Assembly (NCBI RefSeq): GCF_025567525.1
Contig: NZ_JAOQJY010000003.1
Span: forward strand, 124,001-188,000
Direction of reading: 5' to 3'
DNA length: 64,000 bases
DNA from: Gallintestinimicrobium propionicum
Lineage (GTDB): Bacteria; Bacillota; Clostridia; Lachnospirales; Lachnospiraceae
This document shows, in pieces, positions 26,442 to 34,244 of the stretch. The notes beneath the pieces are model-generated. The model saw only the letters and a list, made by a program, of their open reading frames with translations. It had not been told where the DNA came from and did no database searches. A program made the position numbers and the translations under genes. Positions within the stretch are counted from its first letter, which is position 1. The number at the start of each line of letters is the position of its first letter.

Positions 26442-28169
26442 TTATGCCTCTCCCTCCTCGATCGCAGCTTTGCGGCTGTTGATCCTACGGATAATTTCCA
26501 TATCGAATTTAGGCTTTCTGCCATAGGTATAAAGACCGTTCATTTCCTGCTCTACATCGTACAGCTGGGTGTAGCAGAAGCCGAACATCTTCGGATTGTC
26601 CAAAAGCACATCCGTCAGACCCTTATAACGTGCAAGGAACTCTTCCTCGGTTCTGGGTCCGTCGCCGTAGCCCCAGCTGTCCTTATTCACGCCCTCAACA
26701 TCCCACTTGATGCCGCCGTACTCGCTGATGAATACCGGAATACCGACAATCTGTTTCTGTCTCGGCGCATGGTTATCCCATGCCAGAATGCCGTCCTTTG
26801 CATAGCTCTCATAATGACTTGCGAACTCTTCCGGGTTCTGCTCGTAGTCGTGCAGATCGTAAATATCAGTAATAACATGGAAATTGCCGCTGGTATCGAT
26901 GCATGGTCTGGTCGTATCGTAGAGCTTCGTCATCCGATAGACAATTGCCAGAAGGTCGTCATCCTGCTTGCGCCCTTCATAATCCCATGTCTCGTTAAAC
27001 GGGCACCAGCCGATGATCGCCGGATGATTGAAATCCCTTTCAACCGCTTCCATCCATTCAGGCAGGAAGTTTTTCAATCCATCCGGTGCGCTCGGATCCA
27101 TCCCCCAGTTACCCTGCTCGCCCCATACAAGATAGCCCAGGCGATCGCAATGATACAGGAAACGGGGCTCGAACACTTTTTCATGCAGACGCGCGCCGTT
27201 GAAGCCTGCTGCCATCGACAGCTTCACATCGTTTTCCAGCGCTTCATCGGTAGATGCGGTATAAATGCCGTCCGGATAAAATCCCTGATCCAGAACGAGT
27301 CTCTGGAACACGGATTTTCCGTTAATCAGCACCTTTTCCCCGGAAATTGTGACATTGCGCAGTCCGAAATAGCTGTGAACAGTATCTTTCCCAAAAGTAA
27401 TTGTCAAATCATACAGTCTGCCTGCTCCAGCCTCCCACAGATGCACTTCGGAAAGAGGCAGCGTCACAACAACATTTCCGCCAGCAGTTGTGGTTTCCGC
27501 CTGGCCACAGCGTCTTCCTTCATAAAACGCTTCTGCGCAGAACGATCCGTCGCCGACAGTCACCGCTTCGATCGTAATCGTGCCTGCTTCCACGTTCGGA
27601 AAGAAGCGTGCTTTTTTCACATAATTTTCCGGCACGAACTCAAGCCAAACCGTCTGCCAGATACCGGTGGTTCTGGTGTATTCACAGCCATGGGAATAGT
27701 AGAGCCCACTCTGTTTGCCATGGGGCTGTTTGCCGCTTCTCAAATCGTCCTCTGCGTATACGGCGATATCGTTTGCACCGGCCTGTACATAAGCCGTGAT
27801 ATCGAATGTAAAAGAGGTATAACCGCCTTTATGCCGTCCAACCTCTGTTCCGTTGATCCATACGCGCGTATCATAATCCACCGCGCCAAAATGCAACAGA
27901 ACGCGTCCTTTTACCTCCACTTCGGTCAGTTCTACGGTCTTATGATACCATACGGCATCCATGTAATCCTTATAGCCGATTCCGCTCAGATCGCTTTCCG
28001 GGCAAAACGGAACGATGATCTTTTTCTCCCAATCCTTCTTTTCATAAAAACAACGGTCTACGCCGCTTTTACCAAAGTCGAAAGAAAAATCCCATTCTCC
28101 GTTTAAGTTTTTCCATGTGCTTCTTTCCCACTGAGGAAGCGGATGCTCCGGTCTGGGCATTGTGTTCAT
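26442..28169 (-). CDS. GH2 glycoside hydrolase
   Basis: 575 residues in the order sugar-binding jelly roll (about 15-180, YHKTVELTE, DYDTRVWINGTEVG), Ig-like domain, and TIM barrel. The acid/base Glu lies in GWCPFNETWDYEG and the nucleophile Glu in VFISEYGGI. Length is that of the short GH2 enzymes (beta-galactosidase, beta-glucuronidase and relatives), without the extra C-terminal domains of LacZ. The substrate cannot be fixed from sequence alone. There is no signal peptide. AAAAGGAGGAACTATCATT precedes the ATG. Confidence 0.92.
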   Translation of the reverse strand: MNTMPRPEHPLPQWERSTWKNLNGEWDFSFDFGKSGVDRCFYEKKDWEKKIIVPFCPESDLSGIGYKDYMDAVWYHKTVELTEVEVKGRVLLHFGAVDYDTRVWINGTEVGRHKGGYTSFTFDITAYVQAGANDIAVYAEDDLRSGKQPHGKQSGLYYSHGCEYTRTTGIWQTVWLEFVPENYVKKARFFPNVEAGTITIEAVTVGDGSFCAEAFYEGRRCGQAETTTAGGNVVVTLPLSEVHLWEAGAGRLYDLTITFGKDTVHSYFGLRNVTISGEKVLINGKSVFQRLVLDQGFYPDGIYTASTDEALENDVKLSMAAGFNGARLHEKVFEPRFLYHCDRLGYLVWGEQGNWGMDPSAPDGLKNFLPEWMEAVERDFNHPAIIGWCPFNETWDYEGRKQDDDLLAIVYRMTKLYDTTRPCIDTSGNFHVITDIYDLHDYEQNPEEFASHYESYAKDGILAWDNHAPRQKQIVGIPVFISEYGGIKWDVEGVNKDSWGYGDGPRTEEEFLARYKGLTDVLLDNPKMFGFCYTQLYDVEQEMNGLYTYGRKPKFDMEIIRRINSRKAAIEEGEA

Positions 28170-28331
28170 AATGATAGTTCCTCCTTTTATAAATCCCCTG
28201 CTCTGTTGTTGTGCCTGAAAAAGGAATATTTTTCCGGCATCTGTTCTTTTTCAGAATACACTCACACAAGCCTCCGAACAATCAAGAAAACACCATAAAT
28301 CCCTGTAAAATTGCACAATCCTCTTTTTCCG

Positions 28332-29441
28332 TCAGATGCCCTCGCCATCAAATGCAGGAATAAAGCTTTCCTGCGCCGTTTCCTGATCCTGAATAAATCC
28401 GTTTTCGATTCCGTTTTCTATCGCGAAATCAATCAGAGTTTCGTATTCGTCCTCCGTCAGACGGCGCTGCAGACCTGTCAGGCAGGCTTGTGCAGATTCA
28501 GGCTGCGCTGCGCTTTTCTCCCGCAAGGGCTCTGGCGCCGCCAACTTCTTCTGCGTAAGCTTTGGCAGCGTCTTCTCCAGCACAGACGGAATCGGCGTGT
28601 ACTGATTCATCAGACTGATATAAATCCGCTCCCCATAGGTTTTTAACAGATAGGAAAGCACTCTCTTCGAATCTGCCTCCTGTCCCGGCAGGGCGAGATG
28701 CCGCACGATAACGCCTTTTTTCATTAAAAATTCTGCGTCCTCGTCGGCTTCTTCACATGCATCATTCATCTGCGCCGCTAAAAGCAGCGTCCCATCCGGC
28801 GCTGCAAAAACCGGCTCGCCGACCTGTCTGACCATCTCTGCAATCGCCGCTGTTGCTGTTTCAAAATAATCCGGCGCATTCGAAAGCAGCCCGGAAAGCG
28901 CTGCAGATTCATATTTCAGATCGGGCAGATAAATATCCACAAGCCCGTCCAGCAGCTGCAGCGTGCTGACTTTTTCATAAGAGGAGGTATTGTATACAAT
29001 CGGGATCCGCAATCCTTCCCGCTTTGCCGCCCGCAGCGCCGGAACAATCAGCGGTACAAAATGCGTCGGTGTCACGAGGTTGATGTTGTTCGCGCCCTTT
29101 TCCTGCAGTTCCAGAAAAATTTCTTTCAGCCGTTCCACCGAAATTTCCCGTCCGGCTTCTCCTGCCGCAATATCATGGTTCTGGCAAAACACGCACCGCA
29201 TCGAGCAGCCGCCAAAAAACACTGCACCCGAACCTGCCGTGCCCGAGATGCACGGTTCTTCCCAGTAGTGCAGCGCTGCTCTTGCCGCCCGCAGCGTCCC
29301 CGTCTGCAGGCAGTAGCCGATCTGCCCCGCCATACGATTGACGTGGCAGTTACGCGGACAGAGTGTGCAGTCTGTCAGCAGCTTTTCCAGATTTTCCGGC
29401 AACGGTAGCGTCCCGCTGTTATCCTTTTTGATCGTTTCCAC
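28332..29441 (-). CDS. COG1313-type radical SAM protein (PflA-like)
   Basis: 369 residues from a GTG with AGAGGAAATAAAAC upstream. The N-terminal CTLCPRNCHVNR is a Cys-rich segment, then GGCSMRCVFCQNHDI gives the CxxxCxxC radical SAM cluster motif. NNINLVTPTHFVP and LPDLKYESA follow. This is the pattern of the PflX/COG1313 group often mis-called pyruvate formate-lyase activating enzymes; no partner glycyl-radical enzyme is nearby. A low-complexity insert (APEPLREKSAAQPES) lies before the last ~50 residues (RLTEDEYETLIDFAIENG), a known C-terminal element of the group. Substrate unknown. Confidence 0.85.
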   Translation of the reverse strand: METIKKDNSGTLPLPENLEKLLTDCTLCPRNCHVNRMAGQIGYCLQTGTLRAARAALHYWEEPCISGTAGSGAVFFGGCSMRCVFCQNHDIAAGEAGREISVERLKEIFLELQEKGANNINLVTPTHFVPLIVPALRAAKREGLRIPIVYNTSSYEKVSTLQLLDGLVDIYLPDLKYESAALSGLLSNAPDYFETATAAIAEMVRQVGEPVFAAPDGTLLLAAQMNDACEEADEDAEFLMKKGVIVRHLALPGQEADSKRVLSYLLKTYGERIYISLMNQYTPIPSVLEKTLPKLTQKKLAAPEPLREKSAAQPESAQACLTGLQRRLTEDEYETLIDFAIENGIENGFIQDQETAQESFIPAFDGEGI

Positions 29442-29497
29442 GTTTTATTTCCTCTTTCTCTTCGTCTTGATACAATTCCATTCCCGGGAATGAAAAA

Positions 29498-29513
29498 CGA
29501 GTGAACTATAACT
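29498..29513 (-). repeat. Solo MITE-end sequence
   Basis: Minus-strand GTTATAGTTCACTCGT matches the M-element terminal repeat. It abuts the SRP RNA terminator and no partner end is seen close by. Confidence 0.5.
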
Positions 29514-29551
29514 AAAAAACGCCCGGAGAAATTCTCTTCCTCCGGACGCCC
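29514..29551 (-). terminator. SRP RNA terminator
   Basis: Minus-strand CGTCCGGAG...TCTCCGGGCG followed by TTTTTTAG, about 50 nt beyond the mature SRP RNA end. Confidence 0.8.
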
Positions 29552-29598
29552 ATATTCTTCCGGGCTTCTCCCGAAAGACTGTTCTCTTTTTCAAAGAC

Positions 29599-29862
29599 CG
29601 TGCGGCACGCTTCGAACCGAAACCCATATCCGTTACCTTTACAGTTAACTCCGCCAGGCACCCTTGCGGCACACGGGAATTTCTGTTTAGTGCTGCTTTG
29701 TTCCCAACCTGACACGGTTCACAGACACCCGTTGCGCAAGACCCAAACTTCATCGCCACTTGTAAAGGGCAGCAATATGAGCCAAAAGCCCTCGGCGTAC
29801 CATCACCCCTGCTATAGCGGATTTCAGGTTCAGGGGGCCGCTGCTCCCCCGGCTGCACGGTG
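29599..29862 (-). ncRNA. ffs: Signal recognition particle RNA (long bacterial type)
   Basis: On the minus strand the transcript starts CCGTGCAGCCGGGGGAGCAG and ends GTGCCGCACGG; the two ends pair. CCGCTATAGCAGG and GCAACGGGTGTC...GTGCCGCAAGGGTGCC match the Alu-domain and helix 5 pattern of clostridial SRP RNAs. The S-domain apex has the conserved TGTCAGGTTGGGAACA and AAGCAGCACTAA. At about 264 nt it is the long Firmicute form with an Alu domain. It has a near-consensus promoter upstream and a terminator downstream. It guides signal-peptide-bearing ribosomes to the membrane together with Ffh. Confidence 0.92.
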
Positions 29863-29867
29863 GTTAC

Positions 29868-29896
29868 AGTATAATCATTTTCCTGAGATTTGTCAA
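29868..29896 (-). promoter_or_regulatory. Near-consensus promoter for SRP RNA
   Basis: Minus-strand TTGACA (29891-29896), exactly 17 bp, TATACT (29868-29873), about 7 bp before the RNA start. Confidence 0.9.
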
Positions 29897-29903
29897 TGAG
29901 ATT

Positions 29904-30009
29904 CCGTTCACTCATGGCTTCGTCTGCAAAAGAAGAGGCGATTCGCGACAATAGAATGTTTGCGGAGTGCGTATTCTATTGTACTACAAATGCTACAGGT
30001 GAACTGTAC
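29904..30009. mobile_element. MITE-like element M3 (degenerate), carrying P6
   Basis: Ends CCGTTCACTC and GGTGAACTGTAC are imperfect inverted copies of the M-element terminus. The 106-bp interval contains P element P6, so one element may have inserted in the other. It sits 8 bp from the SRP promoter -35 box. Confidence 0.5.
29942..29982 (-). repeat. Palindromic P element, copy P6
   Basis: Minus-strand ACAATAGAATACGC...ACATTCTATTGTCGCGAAT; the arms are kept but the middle has changed. It lies about 60 bp past the HAD gene stop, in the same orientation as that gene. Confidence 0.85.
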
Positions 30010-30042
30010 CCTCCATGCTGCATTGCACCGAACTTCTCTACT

Positions 30043-30714
30043 CTACGCGAGCAGTTCGATCAGTTCCTTCACTTCCAGCAAATCCTGCACACAGTAATCA
30101 TAAATCTGACGAATTTCCTCGTCCGGCTGTACCATATCCGGCACCATAACCGCCGTCATTCCCGCAGCCGCAACCGCACGGATTCCGTTAAAAGAATCCT
30201 CGATTCCCATCGCATTTTCCGGCAAAACGCCGACTACCTCACAGGCTTTTAAATAAATATCCGGCTCCGGCTTACTTTTTTCCACCATATCACCGGAAAC
30301 AATTTCCTGAAAATATCCGCTAAGGCCGGTGCGCTCCAGATGCTTTCTGACAAGCGGGCCTTTCGTAGACGATGCGATCGCCGTTTTGATCTGCTTTTCC
30401 TTCAGATATTCCAGCAGCTCCCTTACACCCTTTTTAATTGGAAGTTCCCGTTCCAGACTCTCCTGAAACAACGCCATAAACCGTTCCCGATATTTTTCAT
30501 AGGGAAAGGTTCCATTCGGATACCAGGGCTCCTCCGTCTCCATAATATGTCTGCGAAGTGATGCTTCATTTCGTCCGCAGCCGCCATAGACTGCTTCCTC
30601 CGCCAGCGTGAGTCCCAGCTGCTTTGCCGCCTCAAAACAGCATTCGCAGCTCATTCGCTCCGTATCGAACAGAACGCCGTCCATATCAAAAATTACCGCT
30701 TCCAGCTTTTTCAT
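30043..30714 (-). CDS. HAD family phosphatase (beta-phosphoglucomutase-like)
   Basis: 223 residues. HAD motif I is FDMDGVLFDTER (nucleophile Asp10 in DxD), motif II AIASSTKG, the Lys is in SKPEPDIY, and motif III is GIEDSFNGIRAVAAAG. The four-helix cap with ELGLTLAEEAVYGGCG-type sequence places it in subfamily I with PgmB and phosphoglycolate phosphatases. The substrate is probably a sugar phosphate or similar small phosphate ester. It is the last gene of a PHP-AEC-HAD run, 12 bp after the transporter. Confidence 0.9.
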   Translation of the reverse strand: MKKLEAVIFDMDGVLFDTERMSCECCFEAAKQLGLTLAEEAVYGGCGRNEASLRRHIMETEEPWYPNGTFPYEKYRERFMALFQESLERELPIKKGVRELLEYLKEKQIKTAIASSTKGPLVRKHLERTGLSGYFQEIVSGDMVEKSKPEPDIYLKACEVVGVLPENAMGIEDSFNGIRAVAAAGMTAVMVPDMVQPDEEIRQIYDYCVQDLLEVKELIELLA

Positions 30715-30726
30715 TTTAATCCTCCA

Positions 30727-31671
30727 TCACACCAGTCCCATTGTCCGGAAAATAAACAGCCATCCAGTCATCGTCAACGCAGAAAACAATGTTGTCAAAA
30801 CAACGACGCTGGATGTCAGCGTGCCGTCGTGTCCCATATTTTTCGCCATAACAAAGCAGCTCACCGTGCTGGCAGAGCCGAGCATCACGATCAGAGCAAT
30901 CAGATGCTCATGTGTATAGCCGAGCATCACGCCAATTGGAAGAAAAATTGCCGCCAGACCGATCAGCTTGATAAAGGTTGCAACAATCGCCGGTTTGATT
31001 TTTCCGGCAGCCTGCTTTAAATCGAACGAAGCACCCAGCGCCATCAAACCAAGCGGGGTCGCCAGAACGCCGACATTGGAAACCGTTTTGTCCAGAATTT
31101 TCGGCATCGGAAGGCGCAGTCCCGACCAGATCATACCGGCTAAAATACCGAGTATAATCGGGTTTGTTACAATTCCCTTTCCTGTCTTTAAAAGCAGCGC
31201 CTTGTCCACTTTTCCGCGCTCCGGCTTTAAAATCGACAGAATAACGACTGCCATCACATTGTAAAGCGGCACGGTTCCGATAATCATCAGCGGCGCCATT
31301 CCGGCGTTTCCATAAATGTTCTGAATGATCGCGATTCCCATCAGCGCCGCGCTGCTCCGGTAAGACGCCTGCACGAACTCGCCCTGAATGGATTTATCCT
31401 TTAATAAGAGGGAAATCAGGTAACAGATCCCGATTCCGAGAAATGTTGCAGCAAAACAGTACGCAACATAACCCATATCCCAGACTTCCGCAAGGTCAAC
31501 TGTCGCCAGATCTTCAAACAGAAGCGCCGGCAAAGCCACCTGAAAGACAAATTTGTTAAGGCGTTTTGTAAAAAGCTCGTCTATCCAGCCGATTTTCTTA
31601 AACAGACACCCCAGCATCATCGTCAGAAAAATCGGTACCGTCGCATTCAGACAAAAAAGGAGATTTTCCAT
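30727..31671 (-). CDS. AEC family transporter (auxin efflux carrier type)
   Basis: 314 residues, about ten membrane segments. FLTMMLGCLFKKIGWID near the N-terminus, the NKFVFQVALPALLFEDLA stretch, and GLRLPMPKILDKTVSNVGVLATPLGLMALGASF are characteristic of the AEC/malate permease family. It may carry an organic anion; the direction is unknown. The ATG at 31671 lies 2 bp after the stop of the PHP gene, which implies translational coupling. Confidence 0.9.
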   Translation of the reverse strand: MENLLFCLNATVPIFLTMMLGCLFKKIGWIDELFTKRLNKFVFQVALPALLFEDLATVDLAEVWDMGYVAYCFAATFLGIGICYLISLLLKDKSIQGEFVQASYRSSAALMGIAIIQNIYGNAGMAPLMIIGTVPLYNVMAVVILSILKPERGKVDKALLLKTGKGIVTNPIILGILAGMIWSGLRLPMPKILDKTVSNVGVLATPLGLMALGASFDLKQAAGKIKPAIVATFIKLIGLAAIFLPIGVMLGYTHEHLIALIVMLGSASTVSCFVMAKNMGHDGTLTSSVVVLTTLFSALTMTGWLFIFRTMGLV

Positions 31672-31673
31672 TC

Positions 31674-32567
31674 TTATAAAACCGCCTTTCCGGTCAGGTA
31701 AAAGTTCGACCATGCCCGGTTCCCTACAGCATCCTTTAATTCTACCCTTACAAACGTTTCATGCGGTTGGATCTCATAAACGGCTTCTTCCACGCATTCC
31801 CCGACTGTCGCGCGATCGTCCGACCATACCGCATCCGTGAAAAAGACGATTTCCTTCACCGGCGTGCTGTGCACGATCAGACTGTTATCCTTTTTCTCAA
31901 TCCAAAAACGCGGCCCCTGGGATGCATAAAAACGCCCCTGAGCAATCGCTTCCAGGATTGCATCGCGGCTCAGCTCATCCGCCTGCACCATCAGGTAAGA
32001 TTTTGTTTCGTCGCCTGTGTACTGATGCGCGTCGTCCGCTGCCATGCAGGGCAGCACATATCCCTGCGCTGCCAATTCATCCAGGATGATACCCGAATAG
32101 GGTCTGCAGTTCCACGGCACACCCGACGTCGTATTATAAATCTCGCAGCCGTCCAGATCTTTTAACAGGCGCACCTCGCTCGCCCGGTTCATCGACCATG
32201 CCGGATGCGCCAGAATTGCAATGCCTCCGGCTTCATGAATCCGATCGATCATCAGCTGCGCCTGCTTTTCTTGTAATTCCGGTCCTTTTTCCAGCTTCGG
32301 CTCCTTCTGCATACCGATTCCGACGACATGATAAATGCCGTCCCTGACATTGTTGCCAACGTCATATTCTGCCCCGCTCAAAAGCAGAAAATTTTCCTCC
32401 TGGCGCTCTTCTCCCATAAACCAATGATCCGTCAGGGCAAGAAAGTCGTAGCCTTCCTCCCGATACAGTCCGATAACTTCTTCCGGCGACAGACGGCCGT
32501 CAGAATTGGTGGAATGAGTATGGAGATTTCCTTTATACCATTTTTTCCCGAATTGATCTGTTATCAT
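31674..32567 (-). CDS. PHP domain phosphoesterase
   Basis: 297 residues. NLHTHSTNSDGRLSPEEV gives the HxH metal site of the PHP fold, then FLALTDHWFMG, AILAHPAW and CMAADDAHQYTGD supply the other metal ligands. The C-terminal ~90 residues are a beta domain. PHP proteins of this size are trinuclear-metal phosphoesterases acting on small molecules or nucleotide ends; the substrate is unknown. It is the first gene of the three-gene run PHP-AEC-HAD. AGGGGAAC lies upstream of the ATG. Confidence 0.88.
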   Translation of the reverse strand: MITDQFGKKWYKGNLHTHSTNSDGRLSPEEVIGLYREEGYDFLALTDHWFMGEERQEENFLLLSGAEYDVGNNVRDGIYHVVGIGMQKEPKLEKGPELQEKQAQLMIDRIHEAGGIAILAHPAWSMNRASEVRLLKDLDGCEIYNTTSGVPWNCRPYSGIILDELAAQGYVLPCMAADDAHQYTGDETKSYLMVQADELSRDAILEAIAQGRFYASQGPRFWIEKKDNSLIVHSTPVKEIVFFTDAVWSDDRATVGECVEEAVYEIQPHETFVRVELKDAVGNRAWSNFYLTGKAVL

Positions 32568-32738
32568 AGATTCTTTTGTTCCCCTTTTCTTTTTGCTTCG
32601 ATCCGTGCTCCCACACCGGGAGCCTCGTCATGTGATTCCCGTTTGAACACTTTTCATGCTCTCATCGTAGTGTAGCATGACGATTTTTGATCTGCAAGTC
32701 CTGCTTTCCTGTTCCGTCGTATCTTCCTGATACCTGCC

Positions 32739-32767
32739 TTGCATCTTTCTCCTGTTTTGCTTATAAT
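32739..32767 (+). promoter_or_regulatory. Promoter for 104-aa hypothetical gene
   Basis: TTGCAT (32739-32744), 17 bp, TATAAT (32762-32767); the ATG is about 40 bp downstream, with TAGGAGG. Confidence 0.75.
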
Positions 32768-32807
32768 AGGGATGAATACGTCCCCATTATTCGTTTTAGG
32801 AGGCACT

Positions 32808-33122
32808 ATGGATTTGAAAGACCTTTACAAAGAACTGGAAAAAGATAACGCTGCCCAGATCATTCTCGCCCTCTCAAAGCTCTACAACCAACTGCGCCAG
32901 CAGCGGCTGGTCAAATGGGTAGAAGCCTATCCGGAATACTGGCACATGCTCTGTAATCCTGCTTCCCCGGAAACGGCCCGAAGCGTTACGCCCGAAATCG
33001 CCGAGCAGGTAATGAAAACACTGCAGGAATACGATCAGACCGAGCTGCAGATGGTCTGGCTCTTCCGCTATGGAACGCTGCTCGATGTTTTCGGAAATGC
33101 TACGGATGAAAAGATACAATAG
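32808..33122 (+). CDS. Hypothetical protein (104 aa), stop codon in P element
   Basis: Starts at the ATG after TAGGAGGCACT. It is a soluble, mostly helical, acidic protein (DLKDLYKELEKDNAAQIILA, EQVMKTLQEYDQTELQMVWL) without recognised motifs. The last codons (AAG ATA CAA TAG) run into P element P3, so the C-terminal Gln and the stop come from the repeat. It has its own promoter and precedes tRNA-Gly. I do not recognise the family. Confidence 0.7.
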   Translation: MDLKDLYKELEKDNAAQIILALSKLYNQLRQQRLVKWVEAYPEYWHMLCNPASPETARSVTPEIAEQVMKTLQEYDQTELQMVWLFRYGTLLDVFGNATDEKIQ

Positions 33123-33157
33123 AATGCACGCTCTGCGAGCATTCTATTGTCATGAAT
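33116..33157 (+). repeat. Palindromic P element, copy P3
   Basis: Full consensus 42-bp copy, ACAATAGAATGC to GTCATGAAT. It contains the stop codon of the preceding 104-aa gene. Confidence 0.95.
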
Positions 33158-33236
33158 AAAAAACGGCGCATATTTTCCCAAAATTTTGCTATTCTATTTT
33201 CTTCCAAAATAAATTTGAATTTTTTTACGAAAAAGC

Positions 33237-33265
33237 TTGCCAAGCAGAAGAAACTGTGTTATTAT
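33237..33265 (+). promoter_or_regulatory. Promoter for tRNA-Gly
   Basis: TTGCCA (33237-33242), 17 bp, TATTAT (33260-33265), about 40 bp ahead of the tRNA. Confidence 0.7.
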
Positions 33266-33303
33266 AATTTTCGTCGCTGAGATACATCAGCGAGAGAGAA
33301 AAT

Positions 33304-33376
33304 GCGACAGTAGTACAGTTGGTAGTACGCCACCTTGCCAAGGTGGAGGTCGCGGGTTCGAGCCCCGTCTGTCGCT
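33304..33376 (+). tRNA. tRNA-Gly (anticodon GCC)
   Basis: 73 nt without encoded CCA. Acceptor GCGACAG/CTGTCGC, D arm with AGTTGGTAGTAC, anticodon stem CCACC/GGTGG with loop TTGCCAA (anticodon GCC), T arm GCGGG TTCGAGC CCCGT, discriminator T. P elements flank it in the same orientation on both sides. Confidence 0.97.
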
Positions 33377-33394
33377 CTTCTAAAAAGACAGTAT

Positions 33395-33436
33395 ACAATA
33401 GAATGCACGCTTTGCGAGCATTCTATTGTCATGAAT
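33395..33436 (+). repeat. Palindromic P element, copy P4
   Basis: 42 bp, one base different from P3 (GCTTTGCGAG in the middle). It starts 18 bp after the tRNA and its end is the start of a terminator stem. Confidence 0.95.
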
Positions 33437-33473
33437 AAGCGGTTTCCGAGGATTCGGAAGCCGCTTATTTTTC
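33434..33473 (+). terminator. Terminator after tRNA-Gly
   Basis: AATAAGCGGNTTCCG and CGGAAGCCGCTTATT stem followed by TTTTC; it overlaps the last bases of P4. Confidence 0.8.
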
Positions 33474-33523
33474 GCATTTTCCATCAATAACAACGTTCCG
33501 AAAATCATATTCCATCTTTCCTC

Positions 33524-33588
33524 TCATTTCTGCGCACACTTTTTGCGCATACCGAGTTTGCGTCAAGTGCACGCAGACACAAATCTCG
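33524..33588. repeat. 65-bp repeat Q, copy Q1
   Basis: TCATTTCTGCGCAC...CATACCGAGTTTGCGTC...GACACAAATCTCG; 58 of 65 bases match the copy at 44638. The right half is an imperfect inverted repeat. No coding sense. Confidence 0.8.
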
Positions 33589-33656
33589 TTCTTCCCTCAC
33601 ATTGACAACTAACTGTAGGAATGCTAGAATAATTTGGCATAAGGCATAATTGAATA

Positions 33657-33821
33657 AATGCGTAAGGTGTCAGACCATATGCGTCTGGTGAAAAGGGAAG
33701 CGGGTGCAAATCCTGCGCGAACTCGTCACCGTGATTCGCAAGCGACGGCTTATTACCACTGGGAGACCGGGAAGGGAGCCGAAGCGTCAGAGCGTTCAGT
33801 CGGGAGACCTGCCTTTCGCAG
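33657..33821 (+). ncRNA. Cobalamin (B12) riboswitch aptamer
   Basis: Conserved blocks in the right order: GGTGAAAAGGGAAGC, GGTGCAAATCC, GCGCGAAC (B12-box core variants), CCACTGG, ACCGGGAAGG and the 3' segment GTCGGGAGACCTGCC. It controls downstream gene expression by binding adenosylcobalamin or a relative. The next gene is the cobaltochelatase-like lipoprotein at 34245, more than 400 bp away because a MITE-like element lies between. No terminator is evident directly after the aptamer. Confidence 0.9.
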
Positions 33822-33835
33822 TACAGGAATGAAAA

Positions 33836-33936
33836 GTTACCGTTCACCCGCGACATTCGCAAAACCCGCGTCTTCGACGCTCTCCGCTGCTTCGCAGCTC
33901 ATTTTTGCTTACAAAACGGTACGAGTGAACGGTAAC
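33836..33936. mobile_element. MITE-like element M2
   Basis: 101 bp bounded by GTTACCGTTCACCCG and CGAGTGAACGGTAAC (one mismatch). Its interior shares about 50 bp with M1 in reverse orientation, including GCTGCTTCGCAGCTCATTTT. It lies directly after the cobalamin aptamer. Confidence 0.8.
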
Positions 33937-34244
33937 AATGAAAATTCATGCCACGAGAAACTGGCAGTACGAAATCTGCAAAATCAGAAACACTTCTGGT
34001 TTTATTTTGTTGCGCTCCGAGATTCGAAGCTATGGCTCCGCGCTATAGAGTTGATTCAGCGATCCAACTTTGCACATTTCGCCTTTCTTCTCTTTTTTCA
34101 ACGGCATCTGAACGAAAATTTCCCGTATCACTCATTTATCGCCATATTCACACACTGTTGGGACAAAATTTTATTGTCCTCTGATACCGGATTGCCCGAC
34201 GCCCGTCGTTTCTGCAATCCGAACCCATTCCCAAGGAGGAACTT
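33937..34244. other. Leader between MITE M2 and the cobaltochelatase gene
   Basis: About 308 bp without a gene. It may hold the original riboswitch expression platform: the stretch around 34190-34230 is GC-rich and ends AAGGAGGAACTT at the start codon. I see no clear intrinsic terminator. Confidence 0.4.

Noticed and set aside
29599..29862. tmRNA or 6S RNA
   Set aside because: The paired ends, Alu-type motifs and TGTCAGGTTGGGAACA apex identify SRP RNA instead.
33600..33950. Plus-strand open frame running through the cobalamin aptamer (33658-34248)
   Set aside because: Covers a well-matched riboswitch and a MITE-like element; no coding signature.
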